Notes: generated by a model from the letters alone, not told the origin. Counted from the first letter of the stretch, positions 1 through 6,371 are shown. The stretch is 8,548 bases of DNA from Desulfobia sp. (GCA_030608985.1 JAUWDC010000026.1:1-8548), one strand, 5' to 3'. Numbers and translations are program-made.

Positions 1-77
1 GTATCCTTTGGATGAAAGTTTTCAGTTGAAAGTATTAAGTTAACAGAAATCACTATACCCTAGAATAGTTACCATTT

Positions 78-764
78 CTATCTTAAAACATTTTCCCACT
101 TGCTCTGTTTTTGATCAATTGTGACATATTGTTGTAGACGCTGCCGAAATTCCCTTCCCGGAATCTCTTTAGCTCCAAGGCGGACGAGATGCCCGGATTT
201 CACCTGACAGTCAATCAGATTAAAATCCCACTTCCGTAACAGTTTTACCAAATAGGCAAGTGCTACTTTTGAAGCATTTGCTGCCTGTGAAAACATAGAC
301 TCTCCAAAAAAAACTTTGCCGAGAGCAATGCCATACAAACCGCCGACAAGTTTTCCTTCCTGCCAGCATTCAATAGAATGGGCAAAGCCCTGTTCGTGCA
401 GGCGGCAATATGCGTCCACCATTTCAGGAACAACCCATGTCCCCTCTTCTTTACCCGGCCGTTTTTTCGAACACGATTGTATCACATCAGCAAAAACAGT
501 ATCGCAGGTGATATCAAAAATTCCCTGTTTTATAGTCCGGGCAAGTCGTTTTGAAATATACAAGTCGTCAAGTTCCAGGATAAACCGTGGATCAGGCGAC
601 CACCAGAGAATTGGATCACCTTCAGAATACCAGGGGAAAATCCCCATGGAATAGGCAAGGAGAAGTCTTTTTTCGGAAAGATCACCACCAATGGCCAGAA
701 GCCCATCCTCCCGGGCCAATTGTGGTGGAGGAAATATCATCTCATCGGATAAGGCGAATATCAT
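78..764 (-). CDS. aat: Leucyl/phenylalanyl-tRNA--protein transferase
   Basis: Cytoplasmic enzyme of the N-degron pathway. It moves Leu or Phe from its aminoacyl-tRNA to the N-terminal Lys or Arg of proteins, marking them for ClpS/ClpAP degradation. The 228-residue product has the family's usual length and its signature blocks in order: an N-terminal FPPPQLAREDGLLAIGGDLS segment, GIFPWYS, LWWSPDPRF, EEGTWV, AHSIECW, GGLYG, FFGESMFS, NASKVALAYL and LIDCQV. The start at 764 is favoured because residues before FPPP (ALSDEMI) match the usual family N-terminus; a second Met at residue 9 is possible. The Shine-Dalgarno before either start is weak. The gene diverges from cooS and has its own readable promoter. 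Its 3' end lies 77 bases from the window edge, and I see no clear terminator there. Identification is secure; the functional link to cooS is probably only positional. Confidence 0.97.
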   Translation of the reverse strand: MIFALSDEMIFPPPQLAREDGLLAIGGDLSEKRLLLAYSMGIFPWYSEGDPILWWSPDPRFILELDDLYISKRLARTIKQGIFDITCDTVFADVIQSCSKKRPGKEEGTWVVPEMVDAYCRLHEQGFAHSIECWQEGKLVGGLYGIALGKVFFGESMFSQAANASKVALAYLVKLLRKWDFNLIDCQVKSGHLVRLGAKEIPGREFRQRLQQYVTIDQKQSKWENVLR

Positions 765-806
765 TTTTCAATAAAAAATAAGGTAAGTCGTCAGGTAAAA
801 AAATCA

Positions 807-877
807 GCAATCCTTGCCATTTATACCCCGGTTTAGCTACATGGTCAATCAACTGTGCTCAATCATGTAAGGATTGC
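807..877. repeat. 9-bp inverted repeat spanning the divergent aat/cooS promoters
   Basis: GCAATCCTT at 807-815 is the exact reverse complement of AAGGATTGC at 869-877. The arm centres are 62 bp apart, close to six helical turns. The left arm covers the predicted aat transcription start and the right arm overlaps the cooS -35. This could be a pair of half-sites for a looping or bridging regulator. No known CooA, FNR or HcpR box was recognised in this gap. Confidence 0.45.
820..848 (-). promoter_or_regulatory. Predicted sigma-70-type promoter of aat
   Basis: Read on the minus strand, TTGACC (843-848) and TATAAA (820-825) are separated by exactly 17 bases, each matching five of six consensus positions. 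The predicted start is near 813, about 50 bases before the aat ATG. The -35 overlaps the first of two TCAATCA copies (845-851 and 859-865, 14 bases apart). Confidence 0.6.
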
Positions 878-902
878 CAAGAACCAGACTGGCTGTTATA
901 TT
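874..902 (+). promoter_or_regulatory. Predicted sigma-70-type promoter of cooS
   Basis: TTGCCA (874-879), a 17-base spacer and TATATT (897-902); each hexamer matches five of six consensus bases. Transcription would start near 909 and leave a leader of about 73 bases before the cooS ATG. The -35 shares bases with the right arm of the inverted repeat at 869-877, a natural place for repression. Confidence 0.6.
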
Positions 903-911
903 TTTTCATTT

Positions 912-961
912 AATATTGAATAAAATTTATGCCCCTTGCGGGTAAACAAGGAATATTGAAT
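912..961 (+). repeat. AATATTGAAT direct repeat flanking a small hairpin in the cooS leader
   Basis: The 10-base sequence AATATTGAAT occurs at 912-921 and again at 952-961, 40 bp apart (about four helical turns). Between them CCTTG (934-938) and CAAGG (947-951) can form a 5-bp stem with an 8-base loop, directly before the second copy. The second copy ends just before the AGGAAGGAG ribosome binding site. It could be a regulator site or an RNA element; no known family was recognised. Confidence 0.4.
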
Positions 962-981
962 TTTGTAGGAAGGAGCTCACC

Positions 982-2853
982 ATGGAAAAACGTAATATTG
1001 ACGACATGACTATATGGGAAGACGCCAAAAAGATGTTGGCAAAAGCGGAAAAGGAAGGAATTGAAACCGCCTGGGACCGATTGGAGCAACAAACTCCTCA
1101 CTGCAAATTTGGCGAGCAGGGAGTATGCTGCCGGATCTGCGTCATGGGGCCCTGCCGCATAAGCAAAAAAGCCCCCCTTGGGGTGTGCGGTGCTGACAAA
1201 GACGTTATTGTGGCCCGTAACTTTGGACGATTTGTCTGTGGAGGTGCTGCCGGTCACTCCGATCATGGCCGTGACTGTGTCGAGGCTCTTCATGCTGTTG
1301 CTACGGGAGAAACAAAAGATTACAGCATCAGAGACGAAGCAAAACTTTTCCGTATTGCCGGCGAATTAGGCTTTGAAACAGAAGGCCGAGCCTCACTTGA
1401 TGTTGCAAAAGATCTGACTGACATCTTTTTTGAAGACTTTGGGAGCCGAAAAAAAGAGGTTTCCTTTCTCTGCCGTGTCCCGGAAAAACGCAAAGAAATA
1501 TGGAAAAACCTTGGAATTACCCCTCGGGGAGTCGACCGCGAAATTACCGAAATGATGCATCGCACCCACATGGGATGTGACAACGATGCTCCCAATACCA
1601 TTCTTCACAGTGCCCGGACATGCCTTGCTGACGGCTGGGCCGGCTCAATGATTGCCACCGAGGTTTCCGACATACTCTTTGGTACCCCGTCTCCCCGGAA
1701 GGCAAAAGTCAACCTTGGGGTCTTGAAAGATGATCAGGTCAATATCCTGGTACATGGTCACAACCCCATTGTTTCTGAAAAAATACTCGAAGCTGTAAAC
1801 GATCCCGAGCTTATTGAGCGTGCAAAAGAAAAAGGGGCAAACGGCATCAACCTGGCCGGATTATGCTGTACCGGCAATGAACTGATGATGCGCCAGGGTA
1901 TTCCCATGGCAGGTAATCATCTCATGACGGAACTTGCCTTGGTGACGGGAGCTGTTGAAGTGATTGTTGTTGATTATCAATGCATCATGCCAAGCCTTGT
2001 CCAGGTTGGTAATTGCTTTCACACCAAAATGATCACCACCGCCGACAAGGCCAAATTCACAGGCGCCGAACATGTACGCTTTGAAATGCACAATGGCAAA
2101 GAGCAGGCCCGAAAAGTTGTCAAAATGGCCATTGACCGTTTTGCTATGCGTGATCAGTCTCGCGTGGAGATTCCTGTCGAGCCTGTCGACATCACCACAG
2201 GTTTTTCCAATGAAGCAATCATTGAGGCTCTGGGAGGTTCACTCACACCTTTGATCGACGCCATCAAGGCCGGAAAAATACGCGGAATCGTCGGCATTGT
2301 CGGCTGCAACAATCCAAAACTCAAGCATGACCACTGCAATGTAAACCTTGCAAAGGAACTTATCAAAAAAGATATCCTGGTCCTGGCCACTGGATGTGTG
2401 ACCACTGCTCTTGGCAAAGCAGAGTTGCTCATGCCGGAATCCATCAGCCAGGCCGGCCCCGGACTTCAGGAGATATGCGGCGCCCTGGGAATTCCGCCGG
2501 TCCTTCACGTCGGAAGCTGTGTGGATAATGCCCGTATCCTCCAGGTCTGTGCTCTTATTGCCAATGAACTTGGCGTAGACATCTCCGATCTGCCGGTGGC
2601 TGCCTCGTCACCGGAATGGTACTCTGAAAAAGCTGCCGCCATTGGTACATATGCATTTGCTTCAGGGATTTACACACACCTTGGCCTGCCGCCAAACATA
2701 CTGGGATCCGAAACAGTTACCGGCCTTGCCGTCCAGGGGCTTGAGGACCTGGTAGGCGCCTGCTTTGCTGTAGAACCAGATCCATTTAAGGCTGCCGAAC
2801 TGATTGACGCACGAATCAGCCTCAAACGTAAGGCTCTTGGCCTCAGTGAATAA
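982..2853 (+). CDS. cooS: Anaerobic Ni-containing carbon-monoxide dehydrogenase, catalytic subunit
   Basis: Catalyses CO + H2O to CO2 + 2 electrons + 2 H+, or the reverse, as a cytoplasmic homodimer. At 623 residues it has the usual CooS length. D- and B-cluster cysteines are visible: C41, C49, C50, C53, C58 and C69. The first pair is CX7C, the spacing of a [4Fe-4S] D-cluster. All C-cluster ligands are present when aligned from memory to Carboxydothermus CODH-II: H260 (VHGHNP), C296 (LCCTGNE), C334 (DYQC), C442 (GCNN), C472 (ATGC) and C513 (GSCVDN). The catalytic Lys is K550 (SEKAAAIGT). In the His relay, H92 and H95 are kept, but the next two positions are D98 and E101. The start is supported by AGGAAGGAG six bases before ATG. 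No cooF, cooC or cdh/acs genes are in view, so this is a solo CooS. It overlaps the kinase gene downstream. It should be active if nickel is inserted. Confidence 0.98.
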   Translation: MEKRNIDDMTIWEDAKKMLAKAEKEGIETAWDRLEQQTPHCKFGEQGVCCRICVMGPCRISKKAPLGVCGADKDVIVARNFGRFVCGGAAGHSDHGRDCVEALHAVATGETKDYSIRDEAKLFRIAGELGFETEGRASLDVAKDLTDIFFEDFGSRKKEVSFLCRVPEKRKEIWKNLGITPRGVDREITEMMHRTHMGCDNDAPNTILHSARTCLADGWAGSMIATEVSDILFGTPSPRKAKVNLGVLKDDQVNILVHGHNPIVSEKILEAVNDPELIERAKEKGANGINLAGLCCTGNELMMRQGIPMAGNHLMTELALVTGAVEVIVVDYQCIMPSLVQVGNCFHTKMITTADKAKFTGAEHVRFEMHNGKEQARKVVKMAIDRFAMRDQSRVEIPVEPVDITTGFSNEAIIEALGGSLTPLIDAIKAGKIRGIVGIVGCNNPKLKHDHCNVNLAKELIKKDILVLATGCVTTALGKAELLMPESISQAGPGLQEICGALGIPPVLHVGSCVDNARILQVCALIANELGVDISDLPVAASSPEWYSEKAAAIGTYAFASGIYTHLGLPPNILGSETVTGLAVQGLEDLVGACFAVEPDPFKAAELIDARISLKRKALGLSE

Positions 2854-3991
2854 AAGTAAGAAGCTCAACAAAAATCTGGAGCAGATGGTTGTGGACCAGA
2901 CCCGGGAAATCCACAACAAGGAAAATATGCTCCAGGCCATCTTCCGTGCCGCACCCGTTGGGATCGGTGTAATAAAAGATAAAGTGTTAACCTATATAAA
3001 CCCTATGGTAACAGCTATATCAGGGTACACTAAAGAAGAGCTGGTTGGACAAAGTTCCAGAAAACTCTATCAAAATGATGCGGAATTCTATTTTGCTACT
3101 GACGAGACCGACAGACAGATACGAAGATTCCAAAGCAGTACGATAGAGACCAAATGGCTACGGAAAGATGGGACACAGGTCGATATTCTATACACTGCAA
3201 CTCCCTTGGAACCGGAAAATCTTGATAACGGTATCACCTTTTCAGCCCACGATATCACCCAGAAAAAAGAAATCCAGGAGCAGCTCGAAAAAACCCGTGA
3301 ACAGCTGCTGCACTCGGAAAAGCTTTCAGCAGTCGGTCGTCTCTCCGCATCAATTGCCCATGAGTTTAATAATCCTCTTTATGGAATAATGAATGTTCTC
3401 AGCGGAATACAGAAGAGGAGCCCCTTGAGTGAAGAAGACAATGAATTGGCAAATCTCGCTCTAAAAGAATGTAATCGTATTAAATTTCTCATCAGTGAAC
3501 TGCAGCAGTTCAACCGTCCTTCCTCCGGAGTAAGAGAATACTTTGATATCCATCAAGCCATGGATGAAATTCTACTCTTTCATAAAAAAGAATTTGAAAA
3601 CAAAAAGATACGTGTCAAAAAAGCGTACGGATCTGATGTCCCGAAAATATGGGCCGTGCAGGATCAAATAAAGCAGGTGCTGGTCAATCTGTTTAACAAT
3701 GCCGGAGATGCCATGCCCGCCGAAGGCGGCATGATGACTATTTCCACAGATTTCGAAGAAGACAGCGTATACATAACTGTTAAAGACGATGGCAATGGAA
3801 TCCTGCCGAAAAATATGGGGAAAATATTCGAGCCATTTTTTACGACAAAACCGGCGGTCAAGGGGACAGGCCTGGGCTTACCCGTTTCCTTTGGAATTAT
3901 CAAAAGTCATGGAGGTTCTATTACAGTGGAGAGTTCTCCCGATCATGGATCAACCTTCACTATTACCCTGCCAGTAGAAATGAGACACTAA
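2846..3991 (+). CDS. PAS-domain sensor histidine kinase, NtrB-like
   Basis: Soluble two-component sensor kinase; no membrane segment is visible. From the GTG at 2846 it has 381 residues: a charged coiled-coil start (1-28), one PAS domain (about 29-145), a HisKA domain with H172 in AHEFNNPL, and an HATPase domain with N285 in NLFNNAGDA, DDGNGI (about 314-319), FEPFFTTK (328-335) and GTGLGLP (340-346). The EFNNPL H-box and C-terminal domain resemble NtrB-type kinases. The GTG overlaps the cooS stop by eight bases, suggesting translational coupling. The frame opens only after a TGA at 2801-2803, so TTG at 2804 or 2837 and ATG at 2885 are the other choices; none has a good ribosome binding site. 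The coiled coil normally links an upstream sensor domain, so the protein may be N-terminally shortened. No response regulator with a receiver domain is in the window. Co-transcription with cooS suggests CO or redox sensing, but the ligand is unknown. Confidence 0.92.
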   Translation: MNKSKKLNKNLEQMVVDQTREIHNKENMLQAIFRAAPVGIGVIKDKVLTYINPMVTAISGYTKEELVGQSSRKLYQNDAEFYFATDETDRQIRRFQSSTIETKWLRKDGTQVDILYTATPLEPENLDNGITFSAHDITQKKEIQEQLEKTREQLLHSEKLSAVGRLSASIAHEFNNPLYGIMNVLSGIQKRSPLSEEDNELANLALKECNRIKFLISELQQFNRPSSGVREYFDIHQAMDEILLFHKKEFENKKIRVKKAYGSDVPKIWAVQDQIKQVLVNLFNNAGDAMPAEGGMMTISTDFEEDSVYITVKDDGNGILPKNMGKIFEPFFTTKPAVKGTGLGLPVSFGIIKSHGGSITVESSPDHGSTFTITLPVEMRH

Positions 3992-4001
3992 GGGGTGCTG
4001 C

Positions 4002-4031
4002 TGAACAGTTAAGACATTTCTTGACAGTTCA
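4002..4031. repeat. 30-bp imperfect palindrome overlapping the MORN-gene -35
   Basis: The outer arms TGAAC (4002-4006) and GTTCA (4027-4031), then an A/A mismatch, then the inner arms GTTAAGA (4008-4014) and TCTTGAC (4019-4025) surround the loop CATT. The inner arms pair fully in RNA if one G-U wobble is allowed. The right half contains the TTGACA -35 hexamer. It looks like an operator. It could also be a hairpin at the 3' end of the cooS-kinase transcript, but no U-run follows, so it is not a classical terminator. Confidence 0.5.
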
Positions 4032-4049
4032 TGCGCCGTTATGTAGACT
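4021..4049 (+). promoter_or_regulatory. Predicted sigma-70-type promoter of the MORN-repeat gene
   Basis: TTGACA (4021-4026) is a perfect -35. After 17 bases comes TAGACT (4044-4049), four of six for a -10. The start would be near 4056, about 60 bases before the MORN ORF. GCTGAACAG occurs on both sides of the promoter (4000-4008 and 4085-4093). Confidence 0.55.
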
Positions 4050-4116
4050 TTTTGTAAAGAAAACATCCTGTTAATGATCTAACCGCTGAACAGAGGTTTT
4101 TGCGAGAACATCACCC

Positions 4117-4530
4117 ATGCATATGCAGCCAAAAACTCCACTCTTCATCCTGTGCATTTCAGCTTTCTTTCTCTGTCTCCTTTCTTCTCCTCTTTTTGCC
4201 CAATGTATTCAGGGTAATTGTCAGAACGGACTTGGGACTTTCCTTTTTCCAGGTGGTTCAAAATATATAGGAGAATGGAAGAATGGACAGATGGATGGAA
4301 CAGGTGAATTTATCTTCTCTTCCGGAGCAAGATATGTGGGTGAGTGGAGTGAAGACAAATTAGTCCACTATAGCGACCTCGATGCCACTCAAAAAAACGG
4401 TGATATTTTTGCCGGCGGAGATTCAAGCGAAGAAACCCAAAACAGCGACATCGAAAAACGTTTTCTCGACAAGAATTTTGACCCTTCTACCGATCTCCCA
4501 GCTGCAGCTTCAGGTCCTGTGGAAAAGTAA
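4117..4530 (+). CDS. Exported MORN-repeat protein
   Basis: A 137-residue protein with a clear signal peptide: a Lys at residue 6, a hydrophobic core at about 8-22 and LSSPLFA before a likely cleavage at A28/Q29. The mature part begins with Cys30 and Cys35 (CIQGNC), followed by MORN repeats. One is complete at about 50-73 (YIGEWKNGQMDGTGEF, then SSGARY), with a degenerate repeat before it and a partial YVGEW repeat after it. The last 50 residues are polar, acidic and without recognised domain. MORN repeats mediate lipid or protein contact; the function here is unknown. The lipobox is not canonical (AQC), so periplasmic or surface export is more likely than lipidation. ATG at 4117 or 4123 could be the start, and the Shine-Dalgarno is poor. 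The gene ends eight bases from the stop of hypD, which converges on it. Its own promoter suggests separate regulation from cooS. Confidence 0.82.
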   Translation: MHMQPKTPLFILCISAFFLCLLSSPLFAQCIQGNCQNGLGTFLFPGGSKYIGEWKNGQMDGTGEFIFSSGARYVGEWSEDKLVHYSDLDATQKNGDIFAGGDSSEETQNSDIEKRFLDKNFDPSTDLPAAASGPVEK

Positions 4531-4538
4531 ACCGAAAC

Positions 4539-5645
4539 TCAGCGTTCCTGGCCACCATAACGAAAATAGGCGGCACAACTTCCTTCACTGGAGACCATAC
4601 AGGGCCCAACGGGTGCTGCAGGAGTACATGCTCTTCCGAAGAGCAGGCAATCAGGCGGCACATTTTTACCCTTGAGGATCTCTCCACAGAGACAGATTGA
4701 ATGATCGGCAACTTCAGGTAGCACAATGCCGAGACGCTCGACTGCATCATATTTTGCATACTCAGGCTTGATAGCAAGTCCACTTTCCGGAACCAGGCCC
4801 AAGCCGCGCCACGTTGTGTCTGTGGGCACGAACACCTCATTTATAACACCTTGAGCTTCCGTATTTCCCTCCCAGCTTACGACCCGTTTATAACAGTTTT
4901 CCACACTGGCAATTCCCACCGCATGCTGACGAACTATACGAATCAGTGAGTGAAGGATATCGACTGGTTCATATCCGGAAACAGCACAGGACACATGAAA
5001 TTTGTCCACTAACCCCTGATACGCACCGGCTCCCAGAATGACACTGACATGTCCGGGACAGAGTAAACCGTCAATCTGCAGACTATCATTCTCAAAAAGA
5101 TGTGACAGTGCTGGAATCATACGCTTATGGGCAGAAAAAACTGTGAAATTTTCTATCTGCTGTTTTTTTGCAGCCTGAATTGTTACGGCAACTGCCGGTA
5201 TCGTTGCCGCAAAACCCACACCTAAAAAGACAATGAGTTCATCAGGGTTCTCTTTTGCCCTTTCCAGTGCATCCATGGGAGAATAAACAATCTCTACCTT
5301 CGCCCCAAGGGAGGCTGCCTGGGCAAGAGATCCATACGTGCCGGGCACCCGGTAAAGATCGCCGAAGGTCATCACTCTTACTCCCGAGTCATAGGAAAGT
5401 GAGACAAAGGCATCAATATGAGCACCAGATGTGACACACACCGGGCAATTAGGCCCGGAGATAAGCTGCAGTGTCTCAGGAAGCAAAGGACGAAGCCCAT
5501 GTCGAGAAGTCGACATGGTTTGCATACCGCAGGACTCCATAATCCGGATAGGAATATTTGCCTGCGCATGCAACTGCTGAACAAGAGAATCTACATTTTT
5601 TTTATCGCGCAATGTGCCGATTTTTTCTCTTACTGCTACTGCCAT
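4539..5645 (-). CDS. hypD: Hydrogenase maturation protein HypD, with altered active-site motif
   Basis: HypD is the [4Fe-4S] scaffold on which, with HypC, the Fe(CN)2CO part of [NiFe]-hydrogenase is built in the cytoplasm. The 368-residue length is normal. Family blocks: IMESCG (35-40), LISGPNCPVCVT (61-72, C67 and C70), VYSPMDAL, CPGHVS, SGYEPVDIL, WRGLG, and a standard C-terminal cluster region with C320, C333, C340, C349 and C357 plus PVGPCMVSSEG. Two motifs are abnormal. The CGGHTH or CGTHT-type motif is C39-G-M-Q-T-M, so the His normally found after CGx is Gln42. GFETT is GFAAT (144-148). The active-site C39 is kept. It lies 24 bases after hypC with AAGGGGCAAGGCGG before its ATG, so the two form an operon; no hypE or hypF follows. 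The frame is intact, so this is either a diverged HypD with a changed role or an early stage of decay. Confidence 0.95.
   Translation of the reverse strand: MAVAVREKIGTLRDKKNVDSLVQQLHAQANIPIRIMESCGMQTMSTSRHGLRPLLPETLQLISGPNCPVCVTSGAHIDAFVSLSYDSGVRVMTFGDLYRVPGTYGSLAQAASLGAKVEIVYSPMDALERAKENPDELIVFLGVGFAATIPAVAVTIQAAKKQQIENFTVFSAHKRMIPALSHLFENDSLQIDGLLCPGHVSVILGAGAYQGLVDKFHVSCAVSGYEPVDILHSLIRIVRQHAVGIASVENCYKRVVSWEGNTEAQGVINEVFVPTDTTWRGLGLVPESGLAIKPEYAKYDAVERLGIVLPEVADHSICLCGEILKGKNVPPDCLLFGRACTPAAPVGPCMVSSEGSCAAYFRYGGQER
5497..5518. repeat. Perfect 9-bp inverted repeat inside hypD
   Basis: CCATGTCGA (5497-5505) and TCGACATGG (5510-5518) are exact reverse complements separated by GAAG. The hairpin lies in the codons for T43 to G50, immediately after the altered CGMQ motif. 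It is long for a chance palindrome in coding DNA. Any role in mRNA structure or as a mutation hotspot is inference. Confidence 0.6.
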
Positions 5646-5669
5646 TCCGCCTTGCCCCTTTTCATGCAG

Positions 5670-5897
5670 TTACTTGTCAGTACTCTTTCGGCTGGGTTCC
5701 GTGCTTTGTCGAATTTCATCTTCATCAAGAATAGCAATGGCGAATCCGGCATGAACAATTGTGTATTGACCCAAATGTATATCAGGCACACAGGTGAGGT
5801 AGACCTCACTTGTTCTTCCATCGTAATCTACCGTTCCCATCGGCATACCTGCCTCTTCAGTTTTCTCAATAAGTTTTCCGAGAATTGCCAAACACAT
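5670..5897 (-). CDS. hypC: Hydrogenase maturation chaperone HypC/HupF family
   Basis: Small partner of HypD; with it, HypC binds the Fe(CN)2CO unit through its N-terminal Cys and carries it to the hydrogenase large subunit. The 75-residue length is typical. The start MCLAILGK gives the essential Cys2; the usual proline at position 6 (MCLAIPGK) is Leu here. The OB-fold core follows, with EVYLTCVPDIHLGQYTIVH, and the conserved VHAGFAI block with H49. The C-terminal tail (QSTEPSRKSTDK) is variable, as usual. The start is supported by GAGGG six bases before ATG. It precedes hypD in the same operon. The 552 bases upstream hold no certain gene but may contain a decayed hypB. Confidence 0.95.
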   Translation of the reverse strand: MCLAILGKLIEKTEEAGMPMGTVDYDGRTSEVYLTCVPDIHLGQYTIVHAGFAIAILDEDEIRQSTEPSRKSTDK

Positions 5898-5914
5898 ATG
5901 GATCCCTCAACCCT

Positions 5915-6035
5915 TTAACCCAATATTTCCACCTGCTTTTTCAACCAGTCAAGCCATGTCTGATATCGTCACCTGCCATTCCTCCTCAGCTCCGCCTGCT
6001 GCACCGGCTGTATCGTAGGCATTTGACACAGCCAC
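5915..6035 (-). pseudogene. Possible decayed hypB (C-terminal remnant)
   Basis: On the minus strand a frame ending at 5915 encodes RYQTWLDWLKKQVEILG and stops 17 bases before the hypC ATG, with the hypC ribosome binding site in the gap. That spacing is typical of adjoining operon genes. The TWLDWLKKQ tail resembles the C-terminal W-x-x-W-L tail of HypB, the nickel GTPase usually encoded just before hypC. In another frame the preceding bases read protein-like (AEEEWQVTIS, ending at a TGA at 5949-5951). HypB normally has a Ser-Ala-x-Thr-Gly-Glu-Gly stretch between such an IS and the tail; here it is missing, as a deletion of about 23 bases would cause. No HypB Walker A or metal-binding motif was found farther upstream, so this is tentative. 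Confidence 0.27.
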
Positions 6036-6214
6036 TGTCTCTTTTTCGGAGAGACAACCCTGGAAAAATTTTAATGGAGGAGTGATAACGCCTGGTTTTG
6101 CCAGGGAGTGCAGCGAAGCAGAAAGTCTAATTTTTTCTCATGAAAAACAGAAACAGACAGGCCGTTTTCTGATAGCCATACACCTGAGGAAAAACGCAAG
6201 GAACGATATGGATT

Positions 6215-6267
6215 GAGAGGGAAATAGCCGCTAACCTGGCCGGAGAACGCATTTGGAGAGGGAAATA
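6215..6267. repeat. 12-bp direct repeat GAGAGGGAAATA, two copies
   Basis: GAGAGGGAAATA is found at 6215-6226 and again at 6256-6267, 41 bp apart, in the gene-poor stretch upstream of hypC. No further copy was noticed nearby. It may be a pair of binding sites or the trace of a small duplication. Confidence 0.45.
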
Positions 6268-6371
6268 TAGAAGGAGCAGCAGCTCTATTTAAACGACATT
6301 CACTTTGTTTCATCCAGAACGCACTCGTTTGATCATCACTGGGATAAAATACCCCTGCTCAATGTGCGGCT

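Noticed and set aside
316..654. 112-codon plus-strand open frame inside aat
   Set aside because: It is antisense to the well-conserved aat gene and has no family features.
780..981. CooA, FNR, HcpR or sigma-54 sites before cooS
   Set aside because: No TGTCR-N6-type, TTGAT-N4-ATCAA, TTGTGA-N6-TCACAA or GG-N10-GC pattern was found in the intergenic region.
5915..6022. Possible selenoprotein reading through the in-frame TGA at 5969-5971
   Set aside because: The frame could run from an ATG at 6020-6022 to the TWLDWL tail if TGA were read as Sec, but there is no Cys near it, no redox motif, and no hairpin of SECIS type obvious just downstream. Gene decay explains it more simply.
6071..6313. 80-codon minus-strand open frame upstream of hypC
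   Set aside because: No ribosome binding site, no recognisable motif, and a Ser/Phe/Pro-rich composition like a chance frame. Kept only as part of the description of the gap.
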